A stretch of DNA of 64,000 nt. Origin: Aquabacterium sp. A3. GTDB taxonomy: Bacteria; Pseudomonadota; Gammaproteobacteria; Burkholderiales; Burkholderiaceae_C. The notes beneath the pieces were generated by a model that was given only the letters and a program-made list of their open reading frames with translations, did not search any database and was not told the DNA's origin. A program made the translations under genes and the position numbers. The stretch spans positions 90,504-154,503 of the forward strand of contig NZ_JBBPEV010000006.1 of assembly GCF_038069945.1 (NCBI RefSeq), read 5' to 3'. Every line of letters starts with the position of its first letter. Position 1 is the first letter of the stretch. Shown here piece by piece: positions 42,126-49,858 of the stretch.

Positions 42126-44249
42126 TCAGATCGCCAACGGGTCCACGTCCACCGCCCAGCGGAGCAGTCCGTTGCGGCGGTGTTCTTGCGCCTGGGCCAG
42201 CCACACGGGCTGCAGGTGCTGCAACAGACGCTGCAGTGCCAGGCGGTGGGCTGACTCGATCAGGGCCTGGGCCCGCTCGATGTTGGCCACCCGCTGCACC
42301 GGCGTGGGCACGGGCGGGTACAGCGCCAGGGGCGATGCCTCTCCCGTGGACGCCAGGTGGTCTTGCGCCGCCTGCAAGGCCGCTTGCAAAAAGCCCTGCG
42401 CCGCCGCCTGGGTCTTGCCCTCGGCGCGCAGCATGGCCAGGCTGGCGTGAGGCGGCAAGCCGGCCATGGCCCGCTCCTTGAGCTGCTGCGCGGCAAACCC
42501 GGCGTAGTCGTACTGCCTCAGGCTCTGGTACAGGGCGTGGGTGGGGTGCCAGGTCTGCAGCCACATCTCGCTGTGGCCCGCCACCTGTGCGTCTCGGCCA
42601 GCCCGCCCCGCCGCCTGCATCAGCAAGGCGAACTGGCGCTCGGCCGCGCGAAAGTCGCTGGCAAAGAGCGCGGCATCGGGGTTGACCGCCGCCACCAGCG
42701 TGATGCGCCGGAAGTCATGGCCCTTGGCCACCATTTGCGTGCCCACCAGCACGTCCACCTCGCCGGCGTGCACGCTGGCCAGTTGCGCCTCCAGCGCCCC
42801 CTTGTGGCGCGTCACGTCAGCATCGATGCGGCCAATGCGGGCCCCGGGCAGGGCCTCGGCGAGTTGCTCCTCCAGGCGCTCGGTGCCCCGGCCCACGGGC
42901 GCGATGTCCTGATTGCCGCAATCAGGGCAGGCACGCGGCACCCGCTCGGTGTAGCCGCAGTGGTGGCACCGAAGGGTGCGGTCGGCCTTGTGAAAGACGC
43001 GCCAGGCGCTGCAGTGCGGGCAGCCGCTCTTCCAGCCGCAATCGCCACAATGCAGCACCGGGGCGTAACCCCGTCGGTTGAGCAGCACCAGGCTTTGTTC
43101 GCCACGCTCGATGCGTTCGGTGATGGCGGCCAGCAACGGGCTGGCCAGGGGCGGGGCGGACTCGCCCCGGGGGGGCTTGGGCTCACGCGACAAGTCCAGC
43201 ACACGCACGGCGGGCATCTGTCCGTCGCCCACGCGCGCGGGCATGGCCAGCAGACCGTAGCGTCCAGCGCCGCCCTCGGCCACGGGCAGCGCGTTGTGCC
43301 AGGTCTCCAGGCTGGGGGTGGCCGAGCCCAGCAGCACCGGCACCTGGCGCTGCCGGCCACGGTAGACGGCCAGGTCGCGGGCAGAGTAGCGCGCCCCATC
43401 CTGTTGCTTATAGCTGGGGTCATGCTCTTCGTCGACCACGATCAGGCCCAGGCGCGGCAGGGGCGTGAAGATGGCCAGCCGCGTGCCCAGCACGATGTCG
43501 GCATGCCCCAGGTGGGCCATCAACCAACCCTGCAGGCGCTGTGCGGGCGTCAGGCCACTGTGCAACGACACGATGCGCCGCCCCGCAAAGCGCGCCGCGA
43601 CACGGGCTTCCAGCTGTGGCGTGAGGTTGATTTCGGGCACCATCATCAGCACCTGGCCACCGGCTTGCAGCACCCGCTCGGTCTGGCGCAGGTACACCTC
43701 TGTCTTGCCGCTGCCGGTGCTGCCCCAGAGCAAATGGGGTTGCGCAGGGCCGTCGGCCAGGCGGTCCAGGGCTTGCGCCTGCTGGGGGGTCAACGATGGC
43801 GAGGATGGCGGGGACGCGGCCTCGGGGTCGAGGCCCTCGCCCGACGCCAGACGTTTGTGCAAACGCTTGAGACGCCGCTGCCACTGCGTGGCATCGAGCT
43901 CTCTGAGCTCGGGTGGCAGCACCATCAGGGCCATTTCGCCCAGGCTGCGCTGGTAGTACTGGGCCGCAAACGCCACCAGGGCACGCCAGTCATCGGGCAA
44001 GGGCGGCAGATCGGCCAGCACCTCTGCCACGGGTTTGAGCTCGCCCGCGTAGGCGGCCCCGTCGTCTGCTGGTGCGGCCAGGGCCCACACCATGCCGGTG
44101 ACGGTGCGGCGGCCCAGGGGCACCCGCACCAGGCTGCCTGGCGAAAGAGGTTGAGGGCTGAGGTAGTCCAGCGGGGCCCACAGACCGCTGTGCTGGGGGG
44201 CCTCGACGACCACCCCGACGCGGTGCTGGGGCGGGTCGGTGGGGTTCAT
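42126..44249 (-). CDS. priA: Primosomal protein N' (replication restart helicase)
   Basis: A 707-residue SF2 helicase that rebuilds the primosome at stalled forks. The N-terminal DNA-binding region has LVRVPLGRRTVTGMVW; Walker A is GSTGSGKTEVY; motif II is VDEEHD. Eight zinc-binding cysteines follow (CGDCGWKSGCPHC, CHHCG, CPDCG), and the C-terminal motifs include GTQMVAKGHDF and QAAGRAGR. ATG at 44249 gives family length. It is transcribed away from the repeat and DnaA-box-like region at 44250-45181. Confidence 0.95.
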   Translation of the reverse strand: MNPTDPPQHRVGVVVEAPQHSGLWAPLDYLSPQPLSPGSLVRVPLGRRTVTGMVWALAAPADDGAAYAGELKPVAEVLADLPPLPDDWRALVAFAAQYYQRSLGEMALMVLPPELRELDATQWQRRLKRLHKRLASGEGLDPEAASPPSSPSLTPQQAQALDRLADGPAQPHLLWGSTGSGKTEVYLRQTERVLQAGGQVLMMVPEINLTPQLEARVAARFAGRRIVSLHSGLTPAQRLQGWLMAHLGHADIVLGTRLAIFTPLPRLGLIVVDEEHDPSYKQQDGARYSARDLAVYRGRQRQVPVLLGSATPSLETWHNALPVAEGGAGRYGLLAMPARVGDGQMPAVRVLDLSREPKPPRGESAPPLASPLLAAITERIERGEQSLVLLNRRGYAPVLHCGDCGWKSGCPHCSAWRVFHKADRTLRCHHCGYTERVPRACPDCGNQDIAPVGRGTERLEEQLAEALPGARIGRIDADVTRHKGALEAQLASVHAGEVDVLVGTQMVAKGHDFRRITLVAAVNPDAALFASDFRAAERQFALLMQAAGRAGRDAQVAGHSEMWLQTWHPTHALYQSLRQYDYAGFAAQQLKERAMAGLPPHASLAMLRAEGKTQAAAQGFLQAALQAAQDHLASTGEASPLALYPPVPTPVQRVANIERAQALIESAHRLALQRLLQHLQPVWLAQAQEHRRNGLLRWAVDVDPLAI

Positions 44250-44402
44250 GCGTGTCGGTGAAATTCTGACAGAGCCATGAACTGTTGATGACAAGTGCTT
44301 GATTCTGGCGGGGTTCCCCCTTATCCCCGGTGGCTGTGGACAACTTTGTGGGAAAGCCTTGCAAATGCGCGCTAAATGCTTGTCAGACCGGGGTTTGCCT
44401 TG

Positions 44403-44425
44403 GATTGCCTCAAGATGAGGCAATC
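44403..44425. terminator. Perfect 9-bp hairpin followed by GTTTT
   Basis: GATTGCCTC-AAGAT-GAGGCAATC followed by GTTTT. On the plus strand it has terminator form although no gene precedes it; it could end an unannotated small RNA or be an extrusion site in the repeat region. Confidence 0.45.
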
Positions 44426-44438
44426 GTTTTACACCTAT

Positions 44439-44744
44439 ATGAATCAAGCACTTAGCGCGTTCGCCGTTCGCATATGGCATAACACAGCCCTTGCCCCAGC
44501 GCGGTGCACCCGCTCGAACAAAAATGGGGATAAGCGCAACAGTCACCGCCTGATGCAAGGGTAATCCCTAGTTGCCGCTTGTCTGACACGGCTTGTCAGC
44601 GTTCGTGAACTGCGTCACGCCTGGCCGGCTCACCGCGGCATCCATGACCGCCCCCATGGCCAGATGGCCAGACCGTGGATCAAGGCTTTAGCCTCGACAA
44701 TGCAATGCGTGGCTGCAGATGTGCTCGCTAAGTGCTTGATTCAT
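44439..44744. repeat. 19-bp exact inverted repeat with related copies
   Basis: ATGAATCAAGCACTTAGCG (44439-44457) and its exact reverse complement CGCTAAGTGCTTGATTCAT (44726-44744). Partial direct copies are AAGTGCTTGATTC (44293-44305) and CGCTAAATGCTTG (44370-44382, one mismatch). Four related elements in 450 bp is iteron-like. Confidence 0.75.
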
Positions 44745-44830
44745 TTGGGCACAAGTTTGGCAACCAAGCTGTGGATAACTTTGTGGGCAAACCTGGGGCA
44801 TCGCGCGATGCGCCCATCAGCCCACGGGTT

Positions 44831-45010
44831 TTCACGCACTTGGCGCACATCGACAAGAAAACGAAATTTCCTTGTCAATCAATGACTTGCGCCATTTTCT
44901 CGGGCTGTGGCCATGGGGATGAATTCATGCACAGGCTCCGGCGCCCGCTTGCCCTGTTTTGGGGATAAGTGAGCTTCTGCTATCACAAACTTCGGCGCGT
45001 TCACGCACTT
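44831..45010. repeat. Short direct repeat TTCACGCACTT
   Basis: TTCACGCACTT occurs at 44831-44841 and 45000-45010, in the right half of the non-coding region, each followed by a GCGCA/CGCAC-like tail. Confidence 0.5.
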
Positions 45011-45181
45011 TCGCACCCGATTTTTGTGCTACGCATCAAAGAACTTTCGAACGACCGTACGAAAATGCCTGCCGCTTGCGTCAGCCGCCGTCAGAAACAG
45101 GTATGCTAGTCAAGCGCCCCCAGCAGGTCGCCACCTGCCGGGTGCATTCGTTCAACCCATCATCATTTTGAGAGAGACACG

Positions 45182-45394
45182 ATGAGCTTCTCCATCGAAT
45201 CCAAACTCGGCGACCTGCTCGACAACGAAGCCACCAAGGCCATCCTGGAAAAGCACATGCCCGGCATTTCCACCCACCCCCAGATCGGCATGGGCAAAGG
45301 TTTCGCCCTGTCGATGGTGGCCAAGTTCTCGGGTGGCCTGATCACCGACGAGATGCTGCAAAAGGTCAACGCCGACCTGGCCGCCCTGGGCTGA
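45182..45394 (+). CDS. Small protein of unknown function
   Basis: A 70-residue acidic-helical protein: FSIESKLGDLLDNEATKAIL, then EKHMPGISTHPQIGMGKGF, ending LQKVNADLAALG. No signal peptide or membrane helix. Short proteins and enzyme C-termini with this pattern (LLD..A...LEKH.PG) are familiar to me but have no function I can name. A GAGAGAGAC purine tract precedes the ATG, and a strong intrinsic terminator follows, so it is a genuine monocistronic gene. The promoter lies at the edge of the repeat region. Confidence 0.8.
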   Translation: MSFSIESKLGDLLDNEATKAILEKHMPGISTHPQIGMGKGFALSMVAKFSGGLITDEMLQKVNADLAALG

Positions 45395-45420
45395 TTCAGC
45401 CCTGTGGCCTGCGCCGCATG

Positions 45421-45445
45421 AGCCTCCCGCCCGGGAGGCTTTTTT
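45421..45445 (+). terminator. Intrinsic terminator
   Basis: AGCCTCCCG-CC-CGGGAGGCT followed by TTTTT. It terminates the small gene at 45182 and lies 25 bp before the end of the convergent solute-binding protein gene. Confidence 0.9.
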
Positions 45446-45469
45446 CATGGCCCTGCGCAGGCGCCGGCC

Positions 45470-46507
45470 TCACCAGTTCTCGGTGGGCAGACTGCACTCG
45501 GCGGCACCGGGGTACACGTCGCAACGCAGGCGCTTGAGGATCTTCAAGCCACGCTTGTCATAAAAACCCTTGTTGGCCATCTCGATGCGTCCGTCGCGCA
45601 TCAACTGCACATAACGCTGCGCATCGGCTGGGCTGGGGTCCATCCACAAGGCCGCCGGGATCGCGGCATCGGCCTGCCGCGTCAGCTGCAAGACCTGGTC
45701 AAAGCGGCTCAACCACACCTCGCGCGACTTCTGCCCGTAGCCGGCGGGGAAGCGGTCAGGACGAAACACCATCTGGTACGTGAGGATGGTCAGGGGAAAG
45801 CGGTGCACCGCCCCCTTGGTGCCCAGGCCCTTGTTGAGCTCCAGCGGTTTGTACGCCAGCGAAGGCGCCATGATCACGTCCACATTGCCGTTGTTGAACA
45901 TGGTGCCGAAGTTGGTGACGTCCACGGCCACAGGACGGGCCCCCACCTGGCTGATCAGCTCGGCCTGCGCCTTGTCGTGGTCGAACGCCGCCACGCGCTT
46001 GCCAGAGGCCGCCTCCAGGTTGGAGATGGCGCGATCATTGACGAACGCATAAGCCGCCCCCATGGGCACAATGCCCCCCACCTCGTGCCCGCCCTGCACC
46101 ATCAGGTGCGCGGCCTTGGGCGAGGCATAGGTCTGGATGGCGCGGCGCACCACCTCTTCGCTGGCGGCCATGTCCAGTCGGCCGTCCTTGACGATCGTGG
46201 AGGCGCCCACCGAGTCCAGCGCGGCGGTCAGGGGATTGAAGGCGCGCGTGCGCAGGGCCGTGGCCATCACCGCATCACACTGCCCCGTGCGGTAGTCTTC
46301 CACCGCCACACGCTCATCGATGTAGACCTTGAGCTCCAGATCGGCGCCGTGTCGCTGCATCTCGAGCGCGTAATCTTTGGCCGTGTTGAAGGCATCGCCG
46401 TTGGCGCCGAGGATGTCGAAGACACACACCTTCTGCTTGGCCTGCACCCCGGCACCCGAAAGCGCCAGCACCGCAGCCACCAGCACAGGTTGAAACATTT
46501 GACGCAT
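45470..46507 (-). CDS. Putative periplasmic solute-binding protein (AdeT-like family)
   Basis: A 345-residue exported protein with a signal peptide (residues 1-23, cleavage near VQAKQ). The mature sequence has VCVFDILGANGDAFNTAKDYAL, GQCDAVMATALRTRAFNP and NNGNVDVIMAPSLAYKPLEL, matching the putative solute-binding protein family that includes AdeT1/AdeT2. Paired Cys near the C-terminus (LRCDVYPGAAECSLP) may form a disulfide. AAGGAG precedes the ATG. No transporter subunits adjoin it; ligand unknown. Confidence 0.78.
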   Translation of the reverse strand: MRQMFQPVLVAAVLALSGAGVQAKQKVCVFDILGANGDAFNTAKDYALEMQRHGADLELKVYIDERVAVEDYRTGQCDAVMATALRTRAFNPLTAALDSVGASTIVKDGRLDMAASEEVVRRAIQTYASPKAAHLMVQGGHEVGGIVPMGAAYAFVNDRAISNLEAASGKRVAAFDHDKAQAELISQVGARPVAVDVTNFGTMFNNGNVDVIMAPSLAYKPLELNKGLGTKGAVHRFPLTILTYQMVFRPDRFPAGYGQKSREVWLSRFDQVLQLTRQADAAIPAALWMDPSPADAQRYVQLMRDGRIEMANKGFYDKRGLKILKRLRCDVYPGAAECSLPTENW

Positions 46508-46827
46508 TTGAACTCCTTTGATCGCACCCGCACCACCCAAGGTGGGCAAGCACCCACGCGTTGGGTGAGCGCCATTTTGCGCGGGATGAAAACAACTCGC
46601 CGTGACGCGATACGTTAAATTTGGGTCGGTAAATGGGTTTACCCACCCCCTTGTTTGGAGGGGAGCCCCCCGAGGCCTGCGGAATATGCCACGCCATACT
46701 GGCAATCACCCTAGGGCGCGCCGGCGTCGCTTCCCTTAGCCTGATATCCTGCTTGAATGCTACAGCGGGTGCGAGGTGCACCAGCCGCATTCTTTGTTCA
46801 CCCGTCACGAGAGATTGCGAGGAAATC
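46508..46827. other. 320-bp divergent intergenic region
   Basis: Between the solute-binding protein and the PEP-CTERM gene. It holds an imperfect palindrome at 46623-46648 and the promoters of both genes, which I could not place. No additional gene recognised. Confidence 0.5.
46623..46648. promoter_or_regulatory. Imperfect palindrome
   Basis: GGGT-C-GGTAAA-TGGG-TTTACC-C-ACCC: the arms pair except at one C/C position. It lies 115 bp upstream of the solute-binding gene and 180 bp upstream of the PEP-CTERM gene. Candidate operator. Confidence 0.4.
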
Positions 46828-47583
46828 ATGAAACACATTGCACGCAAGTCCCTGATCGCTTCAGCCCTGCTGCTGGCTTTCGGCGCTGCCCAAGCTGAAG
46901 TCCAAACCTTTTTCATCGGTGAAGAGTTCGATGGCCTGACCGCCACCGGCTCCGGCACCCTGACCCTGTCGAGCAACCTGATCGCCGCCATGAACGTCGG
47001 TCAGATCGCGTTCGAAGAGTTTGGTGGCGCCACCGCCAACATCACCCGCGATGCATCGGGCGCCTACACCTCGCTGGCCGTGTCGGCCGAAGGCACCTCG
47101 CTGACCATCGACACCGCCACCCGCGACGTGATCGGCCTGACCACCACCGGTGGCGCCACCCTGACGGCCACCGCCATCAATGGCGTGTCCTCGGGCGGCT
47201 TCCTGACCATCTCCGACATCGCCTTCAACGTGCCCACCAAGACCGTGTTCGCCACGGTGATCGGTGGCAACGGCGTGGGCACCGTGAGCAACGTGGCCCT
47301 GTGGCAGGCCGCCAGCCTGACCGGTGGCACCACCGTGGAAGGCCCTGGCATCTACGAAAACTCGATCACGGGTCTGAGCATCACCACCCAAGGTTTCGAC
47401 CTGTTCAAGCAGGCCCTGGGCCTGCAGTTCCTGGGCCTGGCCGCCCTGGGTTCGGTGGAAGACTACGGTTCGGTGAACTCGACCATCATCGCCACGGCCG
47501 TGCCTGAGCCCAGCACCTACGCCCTGATGGGCCTGGGTCTGGTCGGTCTGGGTCTGGTGGCCCGCCGCCGTCAAGCCGCCTGA
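46828..47583 (+). CDS. PEP-CTERM exported protein
   Basis: A 251-residue surface-type protein. Signal peptide residues 1-23 (GAAQA). The middle is rich in Thr, Gly and Ala in beta-type repeats (TSLTIDTATRDVIGLTTTGG). The C-terminus is a textbook PEP-CTERM: VPEPSTYALMGLGLVGLGLV then ARRRQAA. Such proteins are processed by exosortase and linked to exopolysaccharide. GCGAGGAA precedes the ATG; a strong terminator follows. Function unknown. Confidence 0.88.
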   Translation: MKHIARKSLIASALLLAFGAAQAEVQTFFIGEEFDGLTATGSGTLTLSSNLIAAMNVGQIAFEEFGGATANITRDASGAYTSLAVSAEGTSLTIDTATRDVIGLTTTGGATLTATAINGVSSGGFLTISDIAFNVPTKTVFATVIGGNGVGTVSNVALWQAASLTGGTTVEGPGIYENSITGLSITTQGFDLFKQALGLQFLGLAALGSVEDYGSVNSTIIATAVPEPSTYALMGLGLVGLGLVARRRQAA

Positions 47584-47611
47584 TCACGGCTGAGCGGTCT
47601 CGCACCTGAAG

Positions 47612-47636
47612 AACCCGGCCTCGTGCCGGGTTTTTT
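47612..47636 (+). terminator. Intrinsic terminator after the PEP-CTERM gene
   Basis: AACCCGGC-CTCGT-GCCGGGTT followed by TTTT. The T-run runs into the stop codon of the convergent gene at 47636. Confidence 0.88.
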
Positions 47637-48448
47637 CATGGGGGGCTGGCCGGCAAGGGCCGCCACCATCCTTCGTCATCGCCCCAGCGCACCCAGGCTC
47701 GCTGGCCATCGTCGTGCCAGGCGATGGTCGTGTGCCGCTGGCCACCTCGGCTGGCCGGCAGGCTGGACAGCACGATGTCACACCGCGTGCCTTCGCAGCG
47801 CCCCAGGCTCAGCTCGTGGTCGAGCCAGCTCAGCGCATCGTCGGGCTGGTGCAGCAGCAGGTCATGCAAGGTCAAGCCCGGCTGCAGGCCCCGCGGCCAG
47901 CGGCCTCGGCGTGGCCGCAGGTACACCCGCCATGGCCCCGCCCCCAGCAACACGCGACCGTCGTCATGGCCGTCGGCATCCAGGCCCTGGAGGCACCAGA
48001 CCTCGTCGGCCTGCCAGGCCGTGCCCGGCTCACGCACCCACACCTGGCTGCGATCGGAATGGGTGTCGATCTCGATGCAACGCTCGGGCTGGTCGAAGAG
48101 CAACCATCCCGCGTCCGACTGCAGGCTGGGTGGCTGAAAATCCACGCGAGGCAGCCAGTGGGCCACCTCGCCCTCCGGGTGGGCGTCCAGGTGGCACACC
48201 CCCCAACACGCCTGCTGCTCGGTCAGCGCGGCCAGCTGCATGGGCGCCAGATCGCACAGGGGCACGGCAGGCACCCCCCGCTCGGCAGGCTCTTGCATCC
48301 ACTGTGCAAACCAGGGCCCGGCTTGCAGGCGCACCACCGTGGGCCGCTGGGCGGAGACGGTCGAGCCCGCCTCGTCATCAGGAAGCACTTGCAGGCGCCG
48401 CCAGACGCCCGCCAGATCGGAGCGGAAGGATGAGCTTGCCGGGTTCAT
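47636..48448 (-). CDS. Conserved-type hypothetical protein
   Basis: A 270-residue soluble protein, tryptophan-rich (GVWRRLQVLPDDEAG, WFAQWMQEPAERG, GWLLFDQPERCIEIDTHSD). The ordering, an N-terminal W-rich strand, a middle CWGVCHLDAHPEGEVAHWLPRVDFQP block and a C-terminal beta region, suggests a lipocalin-like or beta-barrel fold. No signal peptide. I do not recognise a characterised relative. ATG at 48448 chosen since residues before it look like shadow sequence. Confidence 0.68.
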   Translation of the reverse strand: MNPASSSFRSDLAGVWRRLQVLPDDEAGSTVSAQRPTVVRLQAGPWFAQWMQEPAERGVPAVPLCDLAPMQLAALTEQQACWGVCHLDAHPEGEVAHWLPRVDFQPPSLQSDAGWLLFDQPERCIEIDTHSDRSQVWVREPGTAWQADEVWCLQGLDADGHDDGRVLLGAGPWRVYLRPRRGRWPRGLQPGLTLHDLLLHQPDDALSWLDHELSLGRCEGTRCDIVLSSLPASRGGQRHTTIAWHDDGQRAWVRWGDDEGWWRPLPASPP

Positions 48449-48583
48449 GCGCATGCGTCGGCCCCCCCGTGGAGCCAGACCCAGGCCACATTGTGACGCG
48501 TGCGTGGCCGACACGCCACCGTGATCCCCCCACAGCGCACGGTCAGCGCACGGTCAGCGCCCCGTGCACGCCGTCAAGGAGCC

Positions 48584-49858
48584 TCACGCGGGCAAGAGGC
48601 CATCGGCCCGCAGCAAGGCCTCCAGGCACTGTTGCTGCACGCCGTAGAAGGACTTGAGGTCGTGGATCTGGGCCGCCACCTCGCCCAGGTCCCGGGCCTG
48701 GGGGCGCTTCACCGCCAGGATCATCTTGTTCTTGTTGGTGTGCTCCAGCGAGATGAACTCGAACACCTGGGTGTCGTAGCCGGCGGCCTCCAGCAAGAGC
48801 GCACGCAAGCCATCGGTCAGCATCTCGGCCTCTTGGGCCTGGTGGATGCCATGCTTGAGCAATGGCCGCAAGGGATGCGGGCTGAGCAGTTGAGGCCTCA
48901 CCTCCTTGTGGCAGCACGGCGAGCACAGGATGATCTGAGCCCCGGCCCGGATGCCCAGGTGGATGGCGTGGTCGGTGGCGGTGTCGCAGGCGTGCAGCGC
49001 GATCATCACGTCCAGCGCCTCGGGGTGGTAGTGGCGCACGTCACCCTGTTCGTAGGCCATGCCCTGCAGATGCAAGGTGTCGATCACGCGCTGGCACAGC
49101 TGCACCAGCTCGTCACGCAGTTCCACCCCGGTCACGCGGGCCTGGCGCTGCAGGGTGTGCGTCAGCCAGTCGTGCACGGCAAACGTCAGGTAGCCCTTGC
49201 CCGACCCAAAATCCACCACATGGATGGCCGGCTGCTGGGCCAGGGCCGAGCGCTCCAGCGCGGCGCCCAGCACCTCGATGAACTTGTTGATCTGCTTCCA
49301 CTTGCGCGACATGGCCGGGATGAGCTGGCCCTGGGCATCGGTGACGCCCAGCTCGCGCAGAAACGGCCGAGACAGCGCCAGCAGTCGGTGCTTCTCGCGG
49401 TTGTGCTGCACGGGGGCCGCCGTCGGCTGGGCCGGTGTGGCGGCACGGCGTCCCACACGCAGGCTGGCTTTGCCTTTTTTGCTCACCGCCAGTTGAACCT
49501 CTTCGGTGGGCGTGAACAGGTGGGCGTTGCGGAAGGCGCCGGTACACAAGCAATCGGCCAGGGCGCTGATGGCCTCGGCCTCGGGCAGGTTCTTGGTGAT
49601 GTCCTTGGTGGGAAATCGGTAGACCAGGCTGAGGTGCGGCTGCCCCTTGAGCACCACCGGGCGCACCATCAGGCGCTGCAAGGACGTGCCCAGCGCATCG
49701 ATGTCGGGCCGCCCCCCCTGGTAAGCCACCAGCAGCACCTGTTCACACTGGCCCTGCGACAGCGCAGCGCCCAAGCGCTGAAGAAAGCGCGCCACAGAGG
49801 GGTCGGATGGCCCGTCGGCCGGCGCTGCGGTGGCCATGACCGGCGCGGTCACGCTCAC
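48584..49858 (-). CDS. SAM-dependent methyltransferase (METTL25/RRNAD1-like)
   Basis: A 424-residue methyltransferase. Motif I VVDFGSGKGYLTFAVHDWL is near residue 217, ITGVELRDE-like VTGVELRDELV is motif II, and ALHACDTATDHAI and SPCCHKEV follow, characteristic of the family that includes RNA methyltransferase-like proteins. The N-terminal ~150 residues are a family-specific extension. Its start overlaps the stop of the ProQ-domain gene by 4 bp, so the two are co-expressed, hinting at an RNA substrate (inference). Confidence 0.85.
   Translation of the reverse strand: MSVTAPVMATAAPADGPSDPSVARFLQRLGAALSQGQCEQVLLVAYQGGRPDIDALGTSLQRLMVRPVVLKGQPHLSLVYRFPTKDITKNLPEAEAISALADCLCTGAFRNAHLFTPTEEVQLAVSKKGKASLRVGRRAATPAQPTAAPVQHNREKHRLLALSRPFLRELGVTDAQGQLIPAMSRKWKQINKFIEVLGAALERSALAQQPAIHVVDFGSGKGYLTFAVHDWLTHTLQRQARVTGVELRDELVQLCQRVIDTLHLQGMAYEQGDVRHYHPEALDVMIALHACDTATDHAIHLGIRAGAQIILCSPCCHKEVRPQLLSPHPLRPLLKHGIHQAQEAEMLTDGLRALLLEAAGYDTQVFEFISLEHTNKNKMILAVKRPQARDLGEVAAQIHDLKSFYGVQQQCLEALLRADGLLPA

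Larger units (their letters stand above)
44334..44793. repeat. Duplicated segment around the DnaA-box-like sites
   Basis: CTGTGGACAACTTTGTGGG at 44334-44352 and CTGTGGATAACTTTGTGGG at 44769-44787 differ at one base, and the similarity continues (AAAGCC versus CAAACC). Each is preceded 28-30 bp upstream by AAGTGCTTGATTC (44293-44305 and 44730-44742). So a unit of ~65 bp occurs twice in direct orientation, 436 bp apart. Confidence 0.7.
44250..45181. other. Non-coding region with DnaA-box-like sites and repeated motifs
   Basis: No credible gene in 932 bp; base composition is visibly less GC-rich than the surroundings. It contains one perfect DnaA box (TGTGGATAA, 44770-44778), three sites one base off (TGTGGACAA 44335-44343; TGGGGATAA 44525-44533 and 44960-44968) and one two bases off (TTATCCCCG 44321-44329). 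A 19-bp inverted repeat, related shorter copies and a duplicated CTGTGGAYAACTTTGTGGG segment are also present. This resembles a replication-origin or DnaA-titration region, but no dnaA, dnaN or rep gene is in the window. Confidence 0.5.
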
